The position numbers and the translations under genes are program-made. Under the pieces are notes generated by a model, which was not told the origin of the DNA, did not search any database, and worked only from the letters and a program-made list of their open reading frames with translations. Source: Nocardia carnea (GTDB lineage Bacteria; Actinomycetota; Actinomycetes; Mycobacteriales; Mycobacteriaceae). Taken from it: a DNA stretch of 64,000 bases. This document shows, piece after piece, positions 60,891-64,000 of the stretch; the first letter of the stretch is position 1; every line of letters starts with the position of its first letter. The DNA lies in NCBI RefSeq assembly GCF_029868855.1, contig NZ_JARWOV010000194.1:62001-126000 (forward strand). Direction: 5' to 3'.

Positions 60891-62447
60891 ATGAGTATGG
60901 AAGCCCCGAATCGGCCTGCCGGCGCGACCGGTACCCGCCTCGACCTCGCCGACCCCACCGTCCGGATGTTCGCGCAGCTGCTGGTGAACGTGCTGCTCGT
61001 CTCGTTCATCAATTTCACGGTCTGGTTCGGCATCACGTTCTTCGTCTACCTGGAGACCCGGTCCGTTTTCGCCACCGGAATGATCGCCGGGATCTTCCTG
61101 GTCGCAATGGCCGGCACCGGCGTCTGGTTCGGCAGTATCGTCGACCACCACCGCAAGAAGTCCGTGATGCAGGCGTCGGCGCTGGTGTCCCTCGCGATCT
61201 ACGCGATCGCGCTGGCGTTCTACCTGGTCACTCCGGCCGAGGAATGGCGCGATCCGGCCGGTATCCGCCTGTGGGTGCTCATTTTGCTGGTGATGGCCGG
61301 CGTGATCGCCGGCGGGCTGCGTACGATCGCGCTGCCGACCGTCGTCACCGCCATGTTCGACGCCCGGGTCCGGGATAGGGCCAACGGCCTGGTCGGCACG
61401 ACCACCGGTATATCGCAACTGGCGACATCGGTTGCCAGTGCGCTGCTCGTCGGCTGGAACGGGATGCTCGGTGTGCTGGTGATGGCCGTCATCGTCCTCG
61501 CGGGAGCCGTCCTGCACCTGCGGCGGCTCGCTCTCCCGGACACGCTGTCCCGGGCCGCGGCCGCGGGCGAACCCAAACGGGTCGACCTGCGCGGGACGGT
61601 GCGGATCATCCGCGGGATTCCGGGCATGATCCCGCTGATCGCCTTCGCGGCGTTGAACAATCTGCTTTTCGGCGGGTTGATGGCGCTGATGGACCCCTAT
61701 GCACTGTCGATGATGTCGGTACAGGCCTGGGGCATCATCTGGGGCGCGTTGAGCGCGGTGATGATCGTCGGGGGCCTGCTCGTGGCCAGAACCGGTACCT
61801 CGTCGAATCCGGTGCGGTTGATCCTGTTGATCAACCTGGCGCTGTGGGCGGTGATGCTGGTATTCCCGCTACGGGATTCGGTGCTGCTGCTGGTGGGCGG
61901 CATGGCAGTGTTCATGGTGCTGATGCCGTTCGCGGAGGCCGCCGAACAGACCGTCCTGCAGAAGGTCGTCCCGTACGAAAGGCAAGGCCGGGTCTTCGGT
62001 TTCGCACAGAGCGTGGAACAGGCCGCCTCTCCGCTGACGGCTTTCTTGATCAGCCCGCTGGCGCAGTTCTTCTTCATCCCGTTCATGACCGACGGGTCGG
62101 GCGCCCGCTGGATCGGCGGCTGGTTCGGCACCGGGGAGGCCCGCGGTATGGCGCTGGTGTTCGTCCTGCTCGGTGTGCTCGGCGTGCTGTTCACCGGTTA
62201 CGCACTCGGCAGCAAGCATTACCGGCACCTGAGCCGCAGCTACCGTACGAACGGCCCGAGCGTCGAGGATCCGGTGCCGGTTCCGGAGGTGGACGATCCG
62301 GAGTTCGCTGTCCTCGAGGACGCCGCGAACTCCGCCGGAACCGGCATACCGCTTGCCGACCGGGCCGATCTCGATGCCGAACTCTCCGCCCTGATCCCGG
62401 GCGAACGGTGTGACCCGACGGGATGCGAAACCGCCGGGGTGCGGTGA
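60891..62447 (+). CDS. MFS transporter, DHA3-type drug/macrolide efflux
   Basis: A 518-residue, about 12-segment exporter of the MFS_3/DHA3 branch (LVNVLLVSFINFTVWFGITFFVYLETRSVFATGMI, then the HHRKKSVMQ loop after helix 2 and the FGFAQSVEQAASPLTAFLI segment). The group includes macrolide pumps such as Mef and Tap-like actinobacterial exporters. An acidic C-terminal tail of about 70 residues follows the last helix. ATG 60891 is used, with another ATG two codons on. It is followed by the leader peptide and erm gene 100 bases later. Macrolide export is inferred from the family and neighbour. Confidence 0.85.
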   Translation: MSMEAPNRPAGATGTRLDLADPTVRMFAQLLVNVLLVSFINFTVWFGITFFVYLETRSVFATGMIAGIFLVAMAGTGVWFGSIVDHHRKKSVMQASALVSLAIYAIALAFYLVTPAEEWRDPAGIRLWVLILLVMAGVIAGGLRTIALPTVVTAMFDARVRDRANGLVGTTTGISQLATSVASALLVGWNGMLGVLVMAVIVLAGAVLHLRRLALPDTLSRAAAAGEPKRVDLRGTVRIIRGIPGMIPLIAFAALNNLLFGGLMALMDPYALSMMSVQAWGIIWGALSAVMIVGGLLVARTGTSSNPVRLILLINLALWAVMLVFPLRDSVLLLVGGMAVFMVLMPFAEAAEQTVLQKVVPYERQGRVFGFAQSVEQAASPLTAFLISPLAQFFFIPFMTDGSGARWIGGWFGTGEARGMALVFVLLGVLGVLFTGYALGSKHYRHLSRSYRTNGPSVEDPVPVPEVDDPEFAVLEDAANSAGTGIPLADRADLDAELSALIPGERCDPTGCETAGVR

Positions 62448-62510
62448 AACCCCGGAACGGGGCGTCACCCGATCGACGGCCGGTGACCTCGTGTCATATC
62501 CGGAAAATCG

Positions 62511-62541
62511 TTGGACGGATTTCGACGGATCGACCTAAGGT
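62511..62541 (+). promoter_or_regulatory. Promoter for the leader peptide and erm
   Basis: TTGGAC at 62511-62516 and TAAGGT at 62536-62541 are 19 bases apart; a CCTAAG reading gives 17. AAAAT lies just upstream of the -35. An AT-rich stretch directly before the -35 is the signature of WhiB7-activated promoters. The expected transcription start falls at or just before the leader ATG at 62549, so the leader would be leaderless. Confidence 0.5.
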
Positions 62542-62548
62542 GGCCGGC

Positions 62549-62647
62549 ATGGGAACTTTGTGCACCAGCGGAGTGTGCGCGGGCGCGTACTACATCCGCC
62601 TGCGCACGGCAGCTCGGACTCTGCCGGCGCACCCCACACTCCGCTGA
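62549..62647 (+). CDS. Leader peptide upstream of erm
   Basis: A 32-codon frame starting MGTLCTSGVCAGAYY with a basic second half, ending 169 bases before erm. No ribosome site lies before it; the ATG is placed about where transcription should start. Short peptides of this kind are used by inducible erm genes: a macrolide-bound ribosome stalls on them and changes folding of the RNA that covers the erm ribosome site. The start, the length and the location support it; stalling is inferred. Confidence 0.6.
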   Translation: MGTLCTSGVCAGAYYIRLRTAARTLPAHPTLR

Positions 62648-62816
62648 CGCCGCCGGGTCGTCCCACCGACGGGAGCACCCGGCCGTAGGTGATACCGGTC
62701 CCCCCCGACCGATATCCCGTCGCGATCATCCGGCGCTTCGGCGCCGCGTACAGCACCGGCATGGGTCCGGGCGAATCTGCGCACATCGATTCGGCCCACT
62801 CCTCCGGAGGACCCCC
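62648..62816 (+). promoter_or_regulatory. Candidate attenuator between leader peptide and erm
   Basis: Contains a tight hairpin at 62731-62746 (CGGCGC-TTCG-GCGCCG, UUCG tetraloop). The erm ribosome site GGAGG at 62806-62810 is part of a perfect palindrome TCCTCCGGAGGA, so an upstream CTCC-type partner could mask it. Overall a folded regulatory leader, as in inducible erm genes. Confidence 0.5.
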
Positions 62817-63647
62817 ATGGCCCGCTCGCGTACCCGTATGTCCGCGACCCGTAAAAGGCTGTCCCAGAATTTCCTGACCGAGCCCGCCACCGCCCACCGC
62901 ATCGTGGCGGCCGCCGGCGTCGGCCGAGCCGATCTCGTCCTGGAGATCGGGCCCGGCGACGGGATGCTCACCCGTCATCTGATCCGTCACGCGGGGCGGG
63001 TGGTGGCCTACGAAAAAGATCGGCATTATGCCCACCGGCTCGCCGTACGTTATGCCGCTGACGAACGAGTCCGCGTCGTACACAAGGATTTCCGTTTCAC
63101 CGAACCGCCGGAGCAGCCGTTCGCCGTTGTCGGCAATATCCCGTTCGGTGCGAGCACCGAGATCCTGCGCTGGTGTCTGACCGCGCACCGGCTCACCGCG
63201 GCCACCTTGCTCACCCAATACGAATTCGCCCGTAAATACAGCGGCGATTACGGCCGCTGGACAAAATCGACCATTATCCACTGGCCGGATTGGGTACCGG
63301 CTATGGGAGACCGGATCGGCCGCGAGGAATTCTTCCCCGTCCCCCGGGTCGACGGCGCGATACTGCGGATCGTGCGCCGGCCGGTCCCGCTTCTACCGGC
63401 CGATGCCCGCGACGACTACCGGCGAATGGTGGACCTGGGCTTCTCGGGAGTCGGCGGATCACTGGCCGCCTCACTCCGGCGCACACATTCGGCTCGGGCG
63501 GTGATCCGGGCTTGCGCGGCGGCCGGTATCGCGACCGACCTGCCGGTGGGGCTGGTTCCGCCGGCCGCATGGCTCACCCTGTACCAGCGGCTGTACGGAG
63601 CAGCCTCCCCGGAACTCGACCGGCCCGCTACCCGCCGACGCCGCTGA
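62817..63647 (+). CDS. erm: 23S rRNA (adenine-N6)-dimethyltransferase, Erm
   Basis: A 276-residue methylase that modifies A2058 of 23S rRNA and gives resistance to macrolides, lincosamides and streptogramin B. It has RLSQNFLT (15-22), the SAM-binding VLEIGPGDGMLT (41-52), the AYEKD acidic loop, and the catalytic NIPF (107-110) that distinguishes N6-adenine methylases. It lacks the long glycine/arginine tail of Streptomyces ErmE. ATG 62817 is six bases after CGGAGG. Preceded by a leader peptide and an efflux gene, it forms a compact resistance module. KsgA (RsmA) is excluded by the leader and the short C-terminal domain, but not with full certainty. Confidence 0.93.
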   Translation: MARSRTRMSATRKRLSQNFLTEPATAHRIVAAAGVGRADLVLEIGPGDGMLTRHLIRHAGRVVAYEKDRHYAHRLAVRYAADERVRVVHKDFRFTEPPEQPFAVVGNIPFGASTEILRWCLTAHRLTAATLLTQYEFARKYSGDYGRWTKSTIIHWPDWVPAMGDRIGREEFFPVPRVDGAILRIVRRPVPLLPADARDDYRRMVDLGFSGVGGSLAASLRRTHSARAVIRACAAAGIATDLPVGLVPPAAWLTLYQRLYGAASPELDRPATRRRR

Positions 63648-63659
63648 CCCGGACACGAC

Positions 63660-63693
63660 GACGGGGACGAACCCGCCGGGATTCGTCCCCGTC
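63660..63693. terminator. Bidirectional hairpin between erm and ectD
   Basis: Perfect 12-base arms GACGGGGACGAA and TTCGTCCCCGTC with a ten-base loop. It lies 13 bases after the erm stop and 22 bases beyond the stop of the convergent ectD gene, in the right place to end both. Confidence 0.78.
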
Positions 63694-63714
63694 GCCATGG
63701 GCGAGATGTCCCTT

Positions 63715-64000
63715 CTACACCGCCGTGAAGTCGCGACTCGCGATATATGCCGGTCGGCGCGCCGGTGCGGCGAACGGCTCTTCCAGAGTGTTCTCCACAC
63801 TGTTGAACACGAGGAAGATATTCGACCGCGGGAACGGCGTGATGTTGTTCGCCGACGCGTGCATGATGTTCGAATCGAACAGCAGCGCCGACCCGGCCGG
63901 ACCGGTGAACTGCTCGATTCCGTACTTATGGGCCAGTTCGGTGATATCGGCCTGGCTCGGTACCCCGATCTCCTGCTCACGCAGTGATTCGCGGTAGTGA
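63715..64000 (-). CDS. ectD: Ectoine hydroxylase, C-terminal 94 residues (partial)
   Basis: The last 94 residues of an Fe(II)/2-oxoglutarate dioxygenase run leftward from the window edge to the stop at 63715. They contain GPAGSALLFDSNIMHAS, with the iron-binding His of the HxD...H site, and NITPFPRSNIFLVFNSVENTLEEPFAAP, the C-terminal signature of EctD. The end RPAYIASRDFTAV matches that family. EctD converts ectoine to 5-hydroxyectoine, a stress protectant, so ectABC should lie to the right. The start is outside the window. Confidence 0.9.
   Translation of the reverse strand, partial: HYRESLREQEIGVPSQADITELAHKYGIEQFTGPAGSALLFDSNIMHASANNITPFPRSNIFLVFNSVENTLEEPFAAPARRPAYIASRDFTAV

Noticed and set aside
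1..64000. CRISPR arrays, tRNA and rRNA genes
   Set aside because: No regularly spaced direct repeats and no tRNA- or rRNA-like sequence were noticed on reading; a dedicated search was not possible here.

Overview
The window is GC-rich actinobacterial DNA, most likely from Nocardia or a close relative. This rests on the codon usage, densely packed operons with ATGA/GTGA overlaps, a type VII secretion-type gene trio, a Tat-exported PhoD, an actinobacterial Erm methylase next to an efflux pump, and an ectoine hydroxylase at the right edge. The assignment is an inference; no rRNA or tRNA gene is visible.

Layout. (1) 1-19390 is a large catabolic cluster: short-chain dehydrogenases, a diiron protein, a Baeyer-Villiger-type monooxygenase, a MerR regulator, two coupled SnoaL-like proteins with a medium-chain reductase, three acyl-CoA dehydrogenases, a crotonase, a DUF35/thiolase pair, an APH-like kinase, a zinc alcohol dehydrogenase, an acyl-CoA ligase, a TetR regulator, an EthD-like protein and a metallo-hydrolase. 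(2) 19391-22342 is a scar: a decayed carboxylesterase, a serine resolvase, a small membrane protein and a frameshifted IS30 element with both terminal repeats. (3) 22586-25067 is a type VII secretion-associated trio. (4) 25496-36453 is a second catabolic and uptake block: three SDRs, an iron/thiamine-type ABC importer, two paralogous binding lipoproteins, an old-yellow-enzyme-type flavoprotein and a fumarate-reductase-like flavoprotein. (5) 36628-50661 is mixed: arcD-arcA, an MFS pump, an esterase, a homogentisate-dioxygenase-like cupin, a crotonase, a secreted protein, and a complete branched-chain amino-acid-type ABC operon. (6) 50890-60464 carries a PucR regulator, a degenerate cytochrome P450, PhoD, and a membrane Ser/Thr kinase followed by a repeat protein. 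(7) 60891-63647 is a macrolide resistance module (MFS pump, leader peptide, erm). (8) ectD is cut by the right edge.

How it fits together. An 18-bp sequence, 17/18 identical, lies just downstream of candidate promoters before the crotonase operon (7274-7291) and before the flavoprotein operon (31120-31137), 24 kb apart. A perfect 13-bp relative sits at 5985-5997. This suggests that regions 1 and 4 form one regulon, perhaps under the TetR at 17272, that was split by insertion of regions 2 and 3. A coherent but unproven route is: importer and dehydrogenases deliver and oxidise an alcohol or ketone; the Baeyer-Villiger enzyme makes an ester or lactone; a hydrolase opens it; the ligase makes a hydroxyacyl-CoA; the kinase and an acyl-CoA dehydrogenase remove the hydroxyl as phosphate (as LvaA/LvaC do for 4-hydroxyvaleryl-CoA); crotonase, SDRs and thiolase finish beta-oxidation.
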